Notes: generated from the sequence alone by a model not told the origin. DNA of 64,000 nt from Acidimicrobiales bacterium (GCA_014237715.1 JAAZZG010000001.1:247177-311176), one strand, 5' to 3'; shown: positions 36,337 through 45,803, counted from the first letter of the stretch. Program-made: numbers and translations.

Positions 36337-37425
36337 TCAGAAGGGGAGGACATTGACGGCCTGCTGGCGGAGCCAGTGGTCGGCCAGTACGAGCAGTGCC
36401 ATGGCCTCCACCATGGGAACAGCACGCGGCAGTACGCACGGGTCGTGGCGACCCTTGGCCTCCAGAGAGACAGCCTCGTTGTCGACAGTGACGGTGTCCT
36501 GTGCCGAGGCAATAGTGGCCGTGGGTTTGAAGGCCACCCGGAACACCACGTCGTCGCCGGTGCTGATGCCGCCCTGGACGCCACCGGACCGGTTGGTGGC
36601 GGTAACCGGTCCGGAGGGCCCGGGCACGAAGGCGTCATTGTGCTGGCGGCCCGTCATGGACACAGCGTCGAATCCGGCGCCCACGTCGAACCCCTTCGAT
36701 GCAGGGAGCGACAGCATGCCTTTAGCCAGGTCAGCCTCAAGACGGTCGAATACGGGTGTGCCGAGGCCGGCCGGTACGCCCCTGGCCACACAGGTCACGA
36801 TGCCGCCCAGCGAGTCGCCGTCACGGCGGGCTGCGTCGATGGCTTGGGCCATGGCGATCGCGGCGAGCGGATCCGGGCAACGGGTGGGGTCGGCCTCCAC
36901 GGCGTGGAAGGTCACCGAGCCGGTATCCACGTCAGCCACCACGTCATGGACCCGGGATACCCAGCCGAGTACCTCAATGCCGGCCACCTCGGCTAGCAGG
37001 CGCCGGGCTATGGCTCCAGCAGCCACACGACCAATGGTCTCGCGGGCGCTGGAACGCCCGCCGCCGCGCCAGTCACGATTGCCGTACTTCGCGTCGTAGG
37101 TGAAGTCGGCGTGCGAGGGGCGGTACAGGTCCTTGAGGTGGTCGTAGGCCCCGGAGCGGGCATCGTCGTTGCGGACCAGCACGGCAACGGGGCCTCCGGT
37201 GGTTCGGCCTTCGAATATGCCAGACAGGATCTCGACGCGATCGGCCTCTGCCCGCTGAGTGGTGAGGCGGCTCTGGCCGGGACGACGACGGTCAAGGTCG
37301 TGCTGCAGGTCCTCCGCGGTCAGGGGGAGGCGGGGTGGGCAGCCGTCGACCACCACACCGATCCCGGCGCCATGGCTCTCGCCCCACGTGCTAATGCGGA
37401 ACAAGGTTCCGAAGGTGTTTCCCAC
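36337..37425 (-). CDS. aroC: Chorismate synthase
   Basis: Last step of the shikimate pathway: EPSP to chorismate, needing reduced FMN. The protein has 362 residues. Seen: [51 protein letters not shown] and [18 protein letters not shown], all family signatures. Near the C-terminus are [20 protein letters not shown] and [14 protein letters not shown] start with TATGCT 8 bases upstream. It is divergent from an acyl-CoA synthetase. aroK/aroB, often adjacent, are not present. Confidence 0.98.
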   Translation of the reverse strand: MGNTFGTLFRISTWGESHGAGIGVVVDGCPPRLPLTAEDLQHDLDRRRPGQSRLTTQRAEADRVEILSGIFEGRTTGGPVAVLVRNDDARSGAYDHLKDLYRPSHADFTYDAKYGNRDWRGGGRSSARETIGRVAAGAIARRLLAEVAGIEVLGWVSRVHDVVADVDTGSVTFHAVEADPTRCPDPLAAIAMAQAIDAARRDGDSLGGIVTCVARGVPAGLGTPVFDRLEADLAKGMLSLPASKGFDVGAGFDAVSMTGRQHNDAFVPGPSGPVTATNRSGGVQGGISTGDDVVFRVAFKPTATIASAQDTVTVDNEAVSLEAKGRHDPCVLPRAVPMVEAMALLVLADHWLRQQAVNVLPF

Positions 37426-37433
37426 GGAAATCG

Positions 37434-37439
37434 AGCATA
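37434..37439 (-). promoter_or_regulatory. -10 element of aroC
   Basis: TATGCT on the minus strand, 8 bases before the aroC GTG. Confidence 0.5.
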
Positions 37440-37515
37440 GGGGCGGACCCCATGGCGCCTCGTATCCATTCGGTCCGGTTGTCGGCCCACTCCCGGGTGG
37501 TCAGCGCCGGCTGGC

Positions 37516-37521
37516 TACCAT
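37516..37521 (+). promoter_or_regulatory. -10 element of the acyl-CoA synthetase gene
   Basis: TACCAT, 8 bases before the GTG at 37530. It favours that start over an in-frame ATG at 37452. Confidence 0.5.
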
Positions 37522-37529
37522 CGCCAGCC

Positions 37530-39179
37530 GTGGGAGACCTGGACGGAAGACTCAACCTGGCCACCGCTTGGGAGGCTATTGCCGACGAGATCGGTGATCA
37601 GCCGGCCCATTCGGCGGCCGGCGTACGCAGCTCTTGGACGGAGTTTGATGGTCGGGCCGCACGACTGGCAGGCACCCTGACGTCTTACGGTCTGGGTCCT
37701 GACAGCAAGGTGACCCTGTTCCTCTACAACGGGCGCGAGTACCCGGAGGCGCAGTACGCCACGTTCAAGATCCGGGGGGCGCCAGCCAATGTCAACTACC
37801 GCTACACCGGTGACGAACTGGCCTACATCCTCGACAACGCAGATGCCGAAGCAATCTTCTTCGACCACACCCTGACCGATCGGGTGGATGCCGTTCGATC
37901 ACGCTGCCCGCGACTGAAGGCCCTGATCCAGATAGGCGGCGACCCGGACAACGTGGCCGACTGGGCCATCTCATACGACGAGGCGCTGGCCGCCGATCCC
38001 ATGCCTCGGATTGAACGATCGGGTAGTGACCTGTGGTTCCTCTACACGGGCGGCACCACCGGCATGCCTAAGGCCGTGATGTGGGACCACGCCAACCTGC
38101 TCGGAACCATGGAGGCCACCTTCCGACCGTTCGGGGAGGCCGTCCCGACCACGGCGGCCGAGGCTGCGGGCATCGCCCGACGGGTGGCCGATGCGGGCCG
38201 TGAGATTCGTCAACTCTGTGCTGCTCCGTTAATGCACGGGACCTCAGGTATTCCCGGTCTAGCCACCCTCAGCCATGGCGGGATGCTGTCCACACTGGCC
38301 AACCGGAACTTCGATGCCGACGAGTTGTGGCGCACCGTCGAGACCGACGAGATCACCATGATCACCATGGTGGGCGATGCCTTCGGACGCCCCATGATCG
38401 AGTCGCTCGACCGGGCGGCTGTCGAAGGCCGCATTCCCGACCTCTCGTCGCTGCGGTTGTTGCTGTCGTCCGGCGTGATGTTCAGTGCCCCGATCAAGAA
38501 CGCACTCCTGGACCACCACCCGTGCACCATTGTCGACACACTCGGCTCGAGTGAGGGCACCGGCATGGCCAGCCAGGTCACCTCGGGGAGGACCCGGGCC
38601 GCCGGTCAACGCGAGACCACGGCCCGCTTCTCATTGGGAGAACACACCCGGGTGTTCACCGAGGACGGCCGGGAAGTCGAGCAGGGCTCGGGGGAGCGGG
38701 GCCAGATTGCGCTGGGCTGGCCACTGCCCGTCGGGTACTTCAAGGATCCCGAGAAGACCGAGTCAGCATTCCCGATGGTGGACGGCCGTCGCTGGTCGAT
38801 CCCCGGCGACTGGGCCACTGTGGAAGCCGACGGTTCCATCACCCTCCTGGGCAGGGGGTCGGCATGCATCAACACCGGCGGCGAGAAGGTCTTCCCCGAG
38901 GAGGTCGAGGAGGCCCTCAAGGAGCTGGATGCCGTGACCGACTGCAACGTGGTGGGTGTGGAGGACGAGCGCTGGGGACAGGCCGTGACCGCGGTGGTCG
39001 AACTGACGGCCCCCGGAGCGGCGGACGAGGATTCGCTAAAGACTGAGTTACGGACAGGTCTGGCGGGCTTCAAGGTGCCCAAGCGGATCGTGTTCGTGCA
39101 CCGTCTGGAACGCAGCCCTAACGGGAAGTCCGACTACCGCTGGGCCAAGGAGTTCGTGGTCGCGGCGCTCGCTGATTGA
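37530..39179 (+). CDS. Acyl-CoA synthetase (AMP-binding enzyme)
   Basis: Activates a carboxylic acid to its CoA thioester through an acyl-adenylate. The protein has 549 residues. Seen: the AMP-binding P-loop LWFLYTGGTTGMPKAVMWDH, the A5-type motif DTLGSSEGTGMASQ, the GDWATVEADGSITLLGR hinge and a C-terminal domain with the catalytic Lys (RSPNGKSDYRWAKE). It resembles mycobacterial FadD-type steroid or branched-acid ligases, but the substrate is unknown. The start at 37530 gives the family-like N-terminus (GDLDGRLNLATAWEAIADEI). It faces the acyl-CoA dehydrogenase operon. Confidence 0.93.
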   Translation: MGDLDGRLNLATAWEAIADEIGDQPAHSAAGVRSSWTEFDGRAARLAGTLTSYGLGPDSKVTLFLYNGREYPEAQYATFKIRGAPANVNYRYTGDELAYILDNADAEAIFFDHTLTDRVDAVRSRCPRLKALIQIGGDPDNVADWAISYDEALAADPMPRIERSGSDLWFLYTGGTTGMPKAVMWDHANLLGTMEATFRPFGEAVPTTAAEAAGIARRVADAGREIRQLCAAPLMHGTSGIPGLATLSHGGMLSTLANRNFDADELWRTVETDEITMITMVGDAFGRPMIESLDRAAVEGRIPDLSSLRLLLSSGVMFSAPIKNALLDHHPCTIVDTLGSSEGTGMASQVTSGRTRAAGQRETTARFSLGEHTRVFTEDGREVEQGSGERGQIALGWPLPVGYFKDPEKTESAFPMVDGRRWSIPGDWATVEADGSITLLGRGSACINTGGEKVFPEEVEEALKELDAVTDCNVVGVEDERWGQAVTAVVELTAPGAADEDSLKTELRTGLAGFKVPKRIVFVHRLERSPNGKSDYRWAKEFVVAALAD

Positions 39180-39196
39180 GCCGCTCCTGGTGGTCT

Positions 39197-39230
39197 GGCT
39201 CAGGGCCCGCACTCTGAGCCTCATCTCAGA
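39197..39230. terminator. Overlapping hairpins between convergent genes
   Basis: Two mutually exclusive stems are possible: GGCTCAG/CTGAGCC (39197-39220) and TCTGAG/CTCAGA (39213-39230). They sit between the stops of the acyl-CoA synthetase and the SDR. No U-tract, so termination is a guess from position. Confidence 0.3.
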
Positions 39231-39239
39231 TGCGGATGC

Positions 39240-40106
39240 TCAGTCAAGGGCGTCCTCGGTGATGGCGCGACCCTCGGTGGGGTTCCGACGCTCGGCGATC
39301 TCGGCGTGACGGTTGGTGATGTTCTCCACGTGACGGCCGTCGGTGAACACCCAGAACGTCCCGTCCAGAATGGCGTCGTACACCAGGTCAGCTACCGCGG
39401 CCGGCTTGAGGGCCTGAGAGGCAATCATCTCGAGGAAGGCCTCCCGGGTCGCGCGGTCCTCGTCGGCCTCGAGGTCGGGCAGCGTGGCGGTGAGGTGCTC
39501 TGGCCGGTTCCGAGCGGAGTTGAAGATCCCGGTATCCACGAAACCCGGGCACAGCGCTGTAGCACCGACCTTCGATCCGCTGGAAGCCAGCTCGTTGTAG
39601 AGCGTCTCGGCGATGACTGCGGCTGCATGCTTGGTGGCCGAGTAGATGCCCAGCCCGGGATAAGCCGTATGCCCGGCGACCGAGGCGGTCACCACAACAT
39701 GGCCCTCGTCGCGCTCGATCAGTCCGGAGAGGAAGGAGTCCAGTCCGTGGACGACGCCCATCAGGTTTACGCCGAGGATCCATTCCCAGTCGGTCAGGGT
39801 CTGCTCGTGTAGACCTCCTGAACCAGCAACCCCGGCGTTTAGACAGATTACGTGAGCGGCTCCGAATGCCTCCTCGGTAGCCGCAGCCAGCCCGTGGACC
39901 GAGGCGGCGTCGGACACGTCACAGCGAACGCCCAGGACCTCGGCGCCCGTATCTCGGAGTCCGGTCACAGCGTCGTCCAGTGCCGGAACCTCGATATCGC
40001 CGAGGACCACCTTCATGCCGGCCGCTGCGAAGCGGTGGGCGAAGGCCAGGCCCATGCCTGATGCGCCGCCGGTGATGACGGCCACCTTTCCCTGCAGGTC
40101 CTCCAT
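39240..40106 (-). CDS. Short-chain dehydrogenase/reductase
   Basis: An NAD(P)-dependent oxidoreductase of 288 residues. Seen: cofactor motif VITGGASGMGLAFA, LNAGVAGSGGL, catalytic Ser in VTASVAGHT and Tyr/Lys in YSATKHAAAV. It is a classical SDR with a 40-residue C-terminal extension. It is the last gene of the minus operon with mycothione reductase and three acyl-CoA dehydrogenases, which suggests a hydroxyacyl or alcohol substrate (inference). Confidence 0.92.
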   Translation of the reverse strand: MEDLQGKVAVITGGASGMGLAFAHRFAAAGMKVVLGDIEVPALDDAVTGLRDTGAEVLGVRCDVSDAASVHGLAAATEEAFGAAHVICLNAGVAGSGGLHEQTLTDWEWILGVNLMGVVHGLDSFLSGLIERDEGHVVVTASVAGHTAYPGLGIYSATKHAAAVIAETLYNELASSGSKVGATALCPGFVDTGIFNSARNRPEHLTATLPDLEADEDRATREAFLEMIASQALKPAAVADLVYDAILDGTFWVFTDGRHVENITNRHAEIAERRNPTEGRAITEDALD

Positions 40107-40183
40107 GATTGATCATTCCTCTCAGGTGGGTTCAGTTCGTTGGTCGTTGGCCAGCGGGAGCATCCGCCGGGGTCGGAGCTGCA

Positions 40184-41560
40184 TCAGAGCGCGAGGAGGG
40201 CCTGTTCGACGAGTTCGGGCATGGCGGGATGGATCCAGAGCTGATCGTGGGCCATCTGGTCGACGGTCTGGCCTGCGACCATGCCCTGGATGAGTTGCTG
40301 GACCAGGGTCGGTGCCTGCGGGCCGACGATGTGTGCGCCCAGCAGGAGCCGGGTTTCAGGGTCGGCCATGACCTTTGCGAAGCCGGTCGTGTCCTCCATG
40401 GCCCACCCGTAGGCGGTTGACGCGTAGTCCCGTGTGGCCACCAGGTACGGACGACCAGAATCGACCAGATGCTGTTCGGTGGGACCGATGGAACCCACCT
40501 GGGGGTGGCCGAACACCGCATGGGGCACGAAACGCCGGTCAATGGACCACGGGTCGTCGGGATGGACGAGGTTGTGGGCCACCACTCGGGCCTCGGCGTT
40601 GGCCGTGTGCTTGAGTTGCACCGGATTGGTGACGTCCCCCAGGGCCCAGACGCAATCGGCCGACGTTCGGAGCTGTTCGTCGGTTGTCACGTATCCCCGT
40701 TCGTCGACAGCGATGCCACCGACGGCCACATCGGCCAGGTCGCCGTTAGGGGTCCGACCGGTAGCCACCAGCAGCTGGTCGGCCTCGAGCTTCGTTCCGT
40801 CGGACAATGCAAGGTGGAAGGTGCCCGACTCTCCTCCAGCATTCGTTCTGTCGGCCTCGTGTCTGACATGGGCCACGGTCGTCTTGAGGAGCAGGCCCAT
40901 CCGGGCGCCGTAGACCTCGGTGAGGCGACGCCGCACATCTGTATCGGCACCTCGGAGGAGCAAGTCGCCGCGGTGGACAATGGTGACACGGCTACCCAGC
41001 CCCTCGAACACGTGGGCCATCTCAACCGCGATGAACCCGCCCCCGAGAACCACTAGGTGCTCGGGAAGTGAATCGATCCTCATGACGTCGTCGGACGTAC
41101 GAAAGGGCACGTCCGCCAGACCGTTGATGGGCGGCACGTCGGTACGTGCACCCATGGCCAACACAACCCGATCGGCCGTGACTTCGGTTCCGTTGAGGAT
41201 CACCGTACGGTCACCTGTGAACCTGGCGGCATGGCGGTAGACGGTCACGTTGTCCAGCGACTGGCGGTAGGCCAGTCCGGCATCGGCAATGGGGTCGATC
41301 CGACCGAAGATGCGATCCCGGATGGCCGGCCAGTCGGCCTGACCTGCCGTGGTCCGGAGTCCGAGGTGGTCACCGTGGCGGGCGGCCAGGCAGACGTCAG
41401 CGGCGTAGACCAGCATCTTCGATGGGATGCAGCCGCGGTTCATGCAGGTTCCGCCGAAGGCCCAAGGTTCTGCGACGGCCACGTCCCAGTCGTCATGCTC
41501 CGGACCGATGATTGAGTTACCGGACCCGGCACCGATGATGAGGAGGTCGTGGTGCGGCAT
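40184..41560 (-). CDS. mtr: Mycothione reductase
   Basis: NADPH-dependent flavoenzyme reducing mycothiol disulphide. The protein has 458 residues. Seen: LLIIGAGSGNSI, the family-specific start; redox-active cysteines 39 and 44 in GGTCMNRGCIPSK; VVLGGGFIAVEMAHVFEGLG; LLVATGRTPNGD; and the C-terminal catalytic His-Glu pair in WIHPAMPELVE. RRFVPHAVFGHPQVGSIG and DYASTAYGWAMEDTTGFAK match mycobacterial Mtr closely. Its presence implies that this organism makes mycothiol. It lies in an acyl-CoA dehydrogenase operon, which is unexpected. Confidence 0.9.
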   Translation of the reverse strand: MPHHDLLIIGAGSGNSIIGPEHDDWDVAVAEPWAFGGTCMNRGCIPSKMLVYAADVCLAARHGDHLGLRTTAGQADWPAIRDRIFGRIDPIADAGLAYRQSLDNVTVYRHAARFTGDRTVILNGTEVTADRVVLAMGARTDVPPINGLADVPFRTSDDVMRIDSLPEHLVVLGGGFIAVEMAHVFEGLGSRVTIVHRGDLLLRGADTDVRRRLTEVYGARMGLLLKTTVAHVRHEADRTNAGGESGTFHLALSDGTKLEADQLLVATGRTPNGDLADVAVGGIAVDERGYVTTDEQLRTSADCVWALGDVTNPVQLKHTANAEARVVAHNLVHPDDPWSIDRRFVPHAVFGHPQVGSIGPTEQHLVDSGRPYLVATRDYASTAYGWAMEDTTGFAKVMADPETRLLLGAHIVGPQAPTLVQQLIQGMVAGQTVDQMAHDQLWIHPAMPELVEQALLAL

Positions 41561-41577
41561 CGAAAGTTTCCAGGTTG

Positions 41578-42654
41578 TCAGCGGGCGAGGTGGTCGCCGA
41601 GAGCCCGGAGACTCTGTGTTCCGGCGCCCAATGAGGCGGTGAGGTGCTTATTCCAGAGGGTGTAGCGGTGGAGGGGATAGTCGACGGCCACCCCCATGCC
41701 TCCATGGCAGTGCTGAGTAGCATTGGCCACATCGGTGGCCCGCTCCGAGGCCCACCACTTGGATACCAGCAGGTCTTCTGTGGCGTCTGCGCCGTTGGCG
41801 AGGCGCCACGCCGCTGAGAGCGTGACAAGTCGTATGCCGCCAACATTCACGAACTGGTCAGCCAGCCGTTGCCCCACAGCCTGAAAGGTGGCGATGGGGC
41901 GACCGAACTGCTCCCTGGTTGAGGTGTACTCGGCCGTCATGGAGAGCGCTCGTTCGGTCACGCCCAGCTGGGTTGCTGAGATGCCGAGCCGAAGGTGATC
42001 TAGGAGATCGCCCACCGTCGTGTCGTCGCCTACGGGTTCGGCCGGCGTCGCCTCGAAGGTGACCTCCCAGACGGGTTGCCGTCGGGTCGAAGTTCCCTCC
42101 ACTCGGGTGATGCCAGCGGCCATCGGGTCGACCAGTACGCACCGGGGCCCGTCGGGGCCTCGCACGGTGACAAGAATGAGCGATGCGGCGTCAAGGTGCT
42201 CGACCACCACCTTGGTGCCGTGCAGAAGGCCGTCCTTGAAGGTCACGGAGGGCTGTGAGAGACGGTCGTCAAGGAACTCCTGGACAGCGACGGTGAGGAT
42301 GCAGCCGCCGGCGGCTACGTCTGGGAGCAGGCGATGGCGCTGCTCATCGGACCCATGTTGGTCCACAATGACGGCGGCGACCGATGAAGGGAGCAGTGGC
42401 AGGGGTGCCACATGGGATCCCTGGACCCCCAACAGTAGGGCTAGGGCCACGACGTCTAGGCCGCTACCGCCGACATCGGTCCCGAGGGCTATGCCGAGGA
42501 GTCCGGCGGAGGCGAGATCCTCCCAGAGGTCCCGATCAAACCATCCGCCGGCGGTCTCGACGGCAAGGTGTCGACCCATGTCCAGATGGTCGCCCATGAT
42601 GCGATCGGCTAGGCCCACCATTGCCTGCTGAGCGTCCGATGGGGTGAAATCCAC
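41578..42654 (-). CDS. Acyl-CoA dehydrogenase-like subunit (beta type, probably non-catalytic)
   Basis: A 358-residue short acyl-CoA dehydrogenase. The fold is recognisable (AGLLGIALGTDVGGSGLDVV, RLGISATQLGVTERALSMTA, REQFGRPIATFQAVGQRLAD, CHGGMGVAVDYPLHRY). The usual C-terminal catalytic segment (EGTxxIQ) is replaced by LGAGTQSLRALG, and the FAD-binding middle loop is degenerate. Short, inactive-looking subunits of this kind pair with a full-length partner in the mycobacterial ChsE/FadE26-27 heterotetramers. The partner is probably the next gene upstream, 5 bases away. Confidence 0.87.
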   Translation of the reverse strand: MDFTPSDAQQAMVGLADRIMGDHLDMGRHLAVETAGGWFDRDLWEDLASAGLLGIALGTDVGGSGLDVVALALLLGVQGSHVAPLPLLPSSVAAVIVDQHGSDEQRHRLLPDVAAGGCILTVAVQEFLDDRLSQPSVTFKDGLLHGTKVVVEHLDAASLILVTVRGPDGPRCVLVDPMAAGITRVEGTSTRRQPVWEVTFEATPAEPVGDDTTVGDLLDHLRLGISATQLGVTERALSMTAEYTSTREQFGRPIATFQAVGQRLADQFVNVGGIRLVTLSAAWRLANGADATEDLLVSKWWASERATDVANATQHCHGGMGVAVDYPLHRYTLWNKHLTASLGAGTQSLRALGDHLAR

Positions 42655-42659
42655 GGTCC

Positions 42660-43856
42660 CTACCTCGCCTCTGACTGGCGACGCTGCTGGCGGGGAAGGC
42701 CTAGGCCGGCCATCCCGATGATGTCGCGCTGCACCTCGTTGGTGCCGCCACCGAAGGTGAGCACCCAGACACTTCGGTAGGAGGCCTCGACGGCGTTCAG
42801 GATCGTGGTCCCGGGCGAGCCCTCCGTTAGGTGCCCGGTGGCGCCGATCACCTCGGTGATGAGGGTGTACACGCGGTGCATCGACTCTGAACCGTGGACC
42901 TTTATGGCGGAGGAATCAGCGGGACCCATCCGCCCACTGGTGTTCTCCGATGCCACGTACCAGTTCAGCAGGTCAAGGTGGCGGGCCAACGCGCGACACT
43001 CGGCCAATTTCACCCGCACCCATTCGTGGTCAATGATCCGGAGTCCGTCGGCGGCAATGGTGTCCCGAGCCCAGGCCACGGCATCATCGGTGATCCGTAC
43101 CAAGCGTGCCCCCGGAAACAAGGACACCCTCTCGTGGTTGAGCTGGTTGGTTATCAGGCCCCAACCGCCGTTCACCTCACCCACCCGCATTGAGTCTGGC
43201 ACTCGTACGTCATCGTAAAATGTCGAGGTGGTGTGGGTGTTGCCGAACGTCTCGAAGGGTTGAATCGTGAAGCCTGGATCGTTGGTGTCCACGAGGAACA
43301 TGGTGATGCCCTTGTGGGCCGGCGCATCAGGGTCGGTCCGGGCGGCCAGCCACACGTAGTCGGCGTTGTAGGCGAGGCTTGTGAACTGCTTCTGCCCGTT
43401 GATCACCCAGTTATCGCCGTCGCGTACCGCACGGGTACGAAGGGCGGCGAGGTCAGTGCCGGCGTCGGGCTCCGAATAGCCAATCGAGAAGTGCATTTCC
43501 CCAGCCAAAATCCGTTGGAGGAAGAAGTCCTTCTGGGCATCGCTGCCGAATCGCCGAATCGTTGGCCCGACCGTGTTGGTACTCAAGAACGGGATGGGAC
43601 AGCCGGCGGCCTGTGACTCGTCGAAGAAGATGTACTGCTCGATCGGAGTGAAGCCCCTGCCCCCGTACTCGACCGGCCAGCCGACTCCTAGCCATCCGTC
43701 GGCTCCGACCTGCCTGATCAGGGCCTTGTATGCGTGATTCTCGGCGAACTCGGCGCTCGAGACCCTGGCCTTCATTTCGGGTGTCATAAGTTCGCCGAAG
43801 TAGGAACGCAACTCCAGTTGCAGGGCCTTCTGGTCTCCGGTGAGATCGATGAACAT
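42660..43856 (-). CDS. Acyl-CoA dehydrogenase (alpha type)
   Basis: A 398-residue flavoprotein. Seen: LGVGWPVEYGGRGFTPIEQY, the middle-domain signature FSIGYSEPDAGTDLAALRT, DNWVINGQKQFTSLAYNADY and the C-terminal FGGGTNEVQRDIIGMAGLGL. The MCAD-type catalytic Glu is Gly here (GGGT), so the base would lie in another helix, as in the isovaleryl-CoA/ChsE subgroup. It is followed by the short subunit after 5 bases. Together they may form a heterotetramer acting on a bulky or branched acyl-CoA (inference). Confidence 0.92.
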   Translation of the reverse strand: MFIDLTGDQKALQLELRSYFGELMTPEMKARVSSAEFAENHAYKALIRQVGADGWLGVGWPVEYGGRGFTPIEQYIFFDESQAAGCPIPFLSTNTVGPTIRRFGSDAQKDFFLQRILAGEMHFSIGYSEPDAGTDLAALRTRAVRDGDNWVINGQKQFTSLAYNADYVWLAARTDPDAPAHKGITMFLVDTNDPGFTIQPFETFGNTHTTSTFYDDVRVPDSMRVGEVNGGWGLITNQLNHERVSLFPGARLVRITDDAVAWARDTIAADGLRIIDHEWVRVKLAECRALARHLDLLNWYVASENTSGRMGPADSSAIKVHGSESMHRVYTLITEVIGATGHLTEGSPGTTILNAVEASYRSVWVLTFGGGTNEVQRDIIGMAGLGLPRQQRRQSEAR

Positions 43857-43877
43857 GGATTTCGCCGCCGTCGGGTA

Positions 43878-45143
43878 TTAGTTCCGGGGAATATCCTGCC
43901 AAGGGGCACCCTTGAATGGGTCGGGTTCCCTCGGGAGGCCCAGAACCCGCTCACCGATGATGTTGCGCTGCACCTCGTCGGTGCCGCCGGCCAAGCTGAT
44001 TCCCGCCGCGCTGACGCAGAAGCCGGACCACTTCCGGCCAGCGGTAGCACGTTGGTCCAATTCGTTACCATCACCCCGTCGACCGAACGCCTGACCAGCC
44101 GTGCCGACGATGGCCATTGCCGTGTCGCGGGCCTGGCGTGCCACGAGGGCGCCGGTCAGCTTGGCGATCGATCCCTCGGGGCCGGGAACGCGCCCGGCGG
44201 CCACCGCCGATCGGATGCGCTGCCCGATGTAACCCTTGATCTCCTCGCTGATGTGGAGGGCGGCTAGGGCCTGGCGGATCACCGGCTCGTTTGACCGGCC
44301 AAGGTCACGGGCCAGCTGGATGAGTTCTGGGTGGCGTTTAGCATTGAGTGCCCCGCCACCGGCTCCAATGGATACCCGTTCAAACATGAGCATGGACACC
44401 GCCAGGTTCCAACCCTGGTTGACGTCACCGAGGATGTTGGCCGCCGGAACCCGGACGTCGCTGAAGAAGACCTCATTGAAGCCTTTCGCTCCGGAGATCT
44501 GGACCAATGGCCGGATCTCGACGCCGGAAGAACGAAGGTCGACGATGAACATCGACAGGCCCTGGTGCTTGGGCAGGGTGGGATCGGTGCGGGCCACCAC
44601 GAGGCCGTGGTCACAGTAGTGGGCACCTGAGGTCCAGACCTTCTGGCCGTCGAGGATCCACTCGTCCCCGTCGAGGACCGCACGGGTGGACAACCCGGCC
44701 ACATCGGAACCAGCTCCGGGCTCGGAGAACATCTGGCACCAGATGCTGGTGCCCCGGATCACGCCGGGCAGGTGGGTTGACTTCTGTTCGTGGGTGCCGA
44801 ACTGGGCGAGCATGGGCAGGCACATGCCGTGCGAGATGCTCAACGGAGAATCTGGTCGGTGCCAGGCAGCCGCGGCCCGGGTAAAGAGTTCCTGGTGGTG
44901 GGCGGTCAGACCGGCCCCGCCGTACTCGTTGGGGAGGTCCAACCCGGCCAACCCGGCGTCGGTCAGCGCCCCCTGATAGGACCGGGCCGCGGTGAGGCCG
45001 TCGGGATCATCCGAACCGGCGTCGGAACCCGCGGGATCGTCGATCCGAACGCAGTGTTCGGCGTGGAAGGCTTCGACACGGGCGACAAATGCAGCGTCGT
45101 CGGCCGAGGTGTCGTCCGAGGCCTGCCGGTGGGTGTTGCTCAT
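43878..45143 (-). CDS. Acyl-CoA dehydrogenase
   Basis: A 421-residue flavoprotein, first gene of the minus operon. Seen: LDLPNEYGGAGLTAHHQELF, WCQMFSEPGAGSDVAGLSTR, DGQKVWTSGAHYCDHGLVVA and AGGTDEVQRNIIGERVLGLP. Again Gly replaces the MCAD-type Glu before GT. The ATG at 45143 is selected because the usual N-terminus begins there and TACCGT lies 7 bases upstream; the frame extends 37 codons further but that part is not family-like. It is divergent from the DUF35-thiolase operon. Confidence 0.92.
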   Translation of the reverse strand: MSNTHRQASDDTSADDAAFVARVEAFHAEHCVRIDDPAGSDAGSDDPDGLTAARSYQGALTDAGLAGLDLPNEYGGAGLTAHHQELFTRAAAAWHRPDSPLSISHGMCLPMLAQFGTHEQKSTHLPGVIRGTSIWCQMFSEPGAGSDVAGLSTRAVLDGDEWILDGQKVWTSGAHYCDHGLVVARTDPTLPKHQGLSMFIVDLRSSGVEIRPLVQISGAKGFNEVFFSDVRVPAANILGDVNQGWNLAVSMLMFERVSIGAGGGALNAKRHPELIQLARDLGRSNEPVIRQALAALHISEEIKGYIGQRIRSAVAAGRVPGPEGSIAKLTGALVARQARDTAMAIVGTAGQAFGRRGDGNELDQRATAGRKWSGFCVSAAGISLAGGTDEVQRNIIGERVLGLPREPDPFKGAPWQDIPRN

Positions 45144-45150
45144 CGCTGTG

Positions 45151-45156
45151 ACGGTA
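45151..45156 (-). promoter_or_regulatory. -10 element of the acyl-CoA dehydrogenase operon
   Basis: TACCGT on the minus strand, 7 bases before the ATG at 45143. It predicts a leaderless five-gene transcript down to 39240. Confidence 0.55.
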
Positions 45157-45269
45157 CCGGTGGCTCCCGATGCAATCGGCATTGGGGAGAGGCCGGTGAC
45201 CGGCTGGAACGGGCGTCCCTCGGGGTTCGGACCTACGCGGACACGTCGGAGCACGAGCAGGCGAGGTTC

Positions 45270-45296
45270 TTGTCACCGTGGGTGCCGTCGTAGGAT
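45270..45296 (+). promoter_or_regulatory. Possible promoter of the DUF35-thiolase operon
   Basis: TTGTCA, a short 15-bp spacer and TAGGAT. Predicted start near 45303, giving a leader of about 37 bases before the ATG at 45340. Confidence 0.35.
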
Positions 45297-45339
45297 CGAT
45301 GAGATGCAACAGGGCACCGATGCTTAGCGGGTATGTGAG

Positions 45340-45801
45340 ATGACGACGACCACTGGTCGGGCGCGCGTGCCGGCCGTCGAAGGCTTCTTCACCATGGGCG
45401 ACAAACCACAGTTGATCGGGGGTCGTCTGGAGACAGGCGGCTACTGCTTCCCGCTTCACCTTGGAGGCAGCGACCCCCGCAGCCCCGCCGGATCGGTCGA
45501 TGAGGTCCTGTTGAGCCGGAGGGGCCGAATCTGGTCGTTCACCAACAGCGCCTATCCGCCGCCTCCGCCGTTCATCATCACCGAGCCCTACGTGCCGGTC
45601 GTGGTGGCTGCCGTCGAGCTTGAGATGGAACGCATGGTCGTTCTGGGGCAGGTGACACCGGGCTGGACGGTTGACGATCTCGAGGTGGGCATGGAGGTCG
45701 AGTTGGAGTTGGGCGTCCTCTACGCGGATGACGAGACCGACCACCTGACGTGGCAGTGGCGACCCGTCATCACCGAAGAGACTTTTGGTAAGGGAACCTG
45801 A
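45340..45801 (+). CDS. DUF35-type OB-fold protein lacking the zinc ribbon
   Basis: A 153-residue protein resembling the DUF35 partners of thiolase-like enzymes (ChsH2 C-terminal type). The OB-fold part (GRIWSFTNSAYPPPPPF, then VVVAAVELEMERMVVLGQVT, then LEVGMEVELEL) is clear. The N-terminal rubredoxin-like zinc ribbon normally has two CxxC pairs; here only one Cys remains (ETGGYCFPLHLGGS). DUF35 proteins activate or structure their thiolase partners, and the thiolase-like gene begins 2 bases after this stop, so the two very likely form a complex. Confidence 0.85.
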   Translation: MTTTTGRARVPAVEGFFTMGDKPQLIGGRLETGGYCFPLHLGGSDPRSPAGSVDEVLLSRRGRIWSFTNSAYPPPPPFIITEPYVPVVVAAVELEMERMVVLGQVTPGWTVDDLEVGMEVELELGVLYADDETDHLTWQWRPVITEETFGKGT

Positions 45802-45803
45802 CC

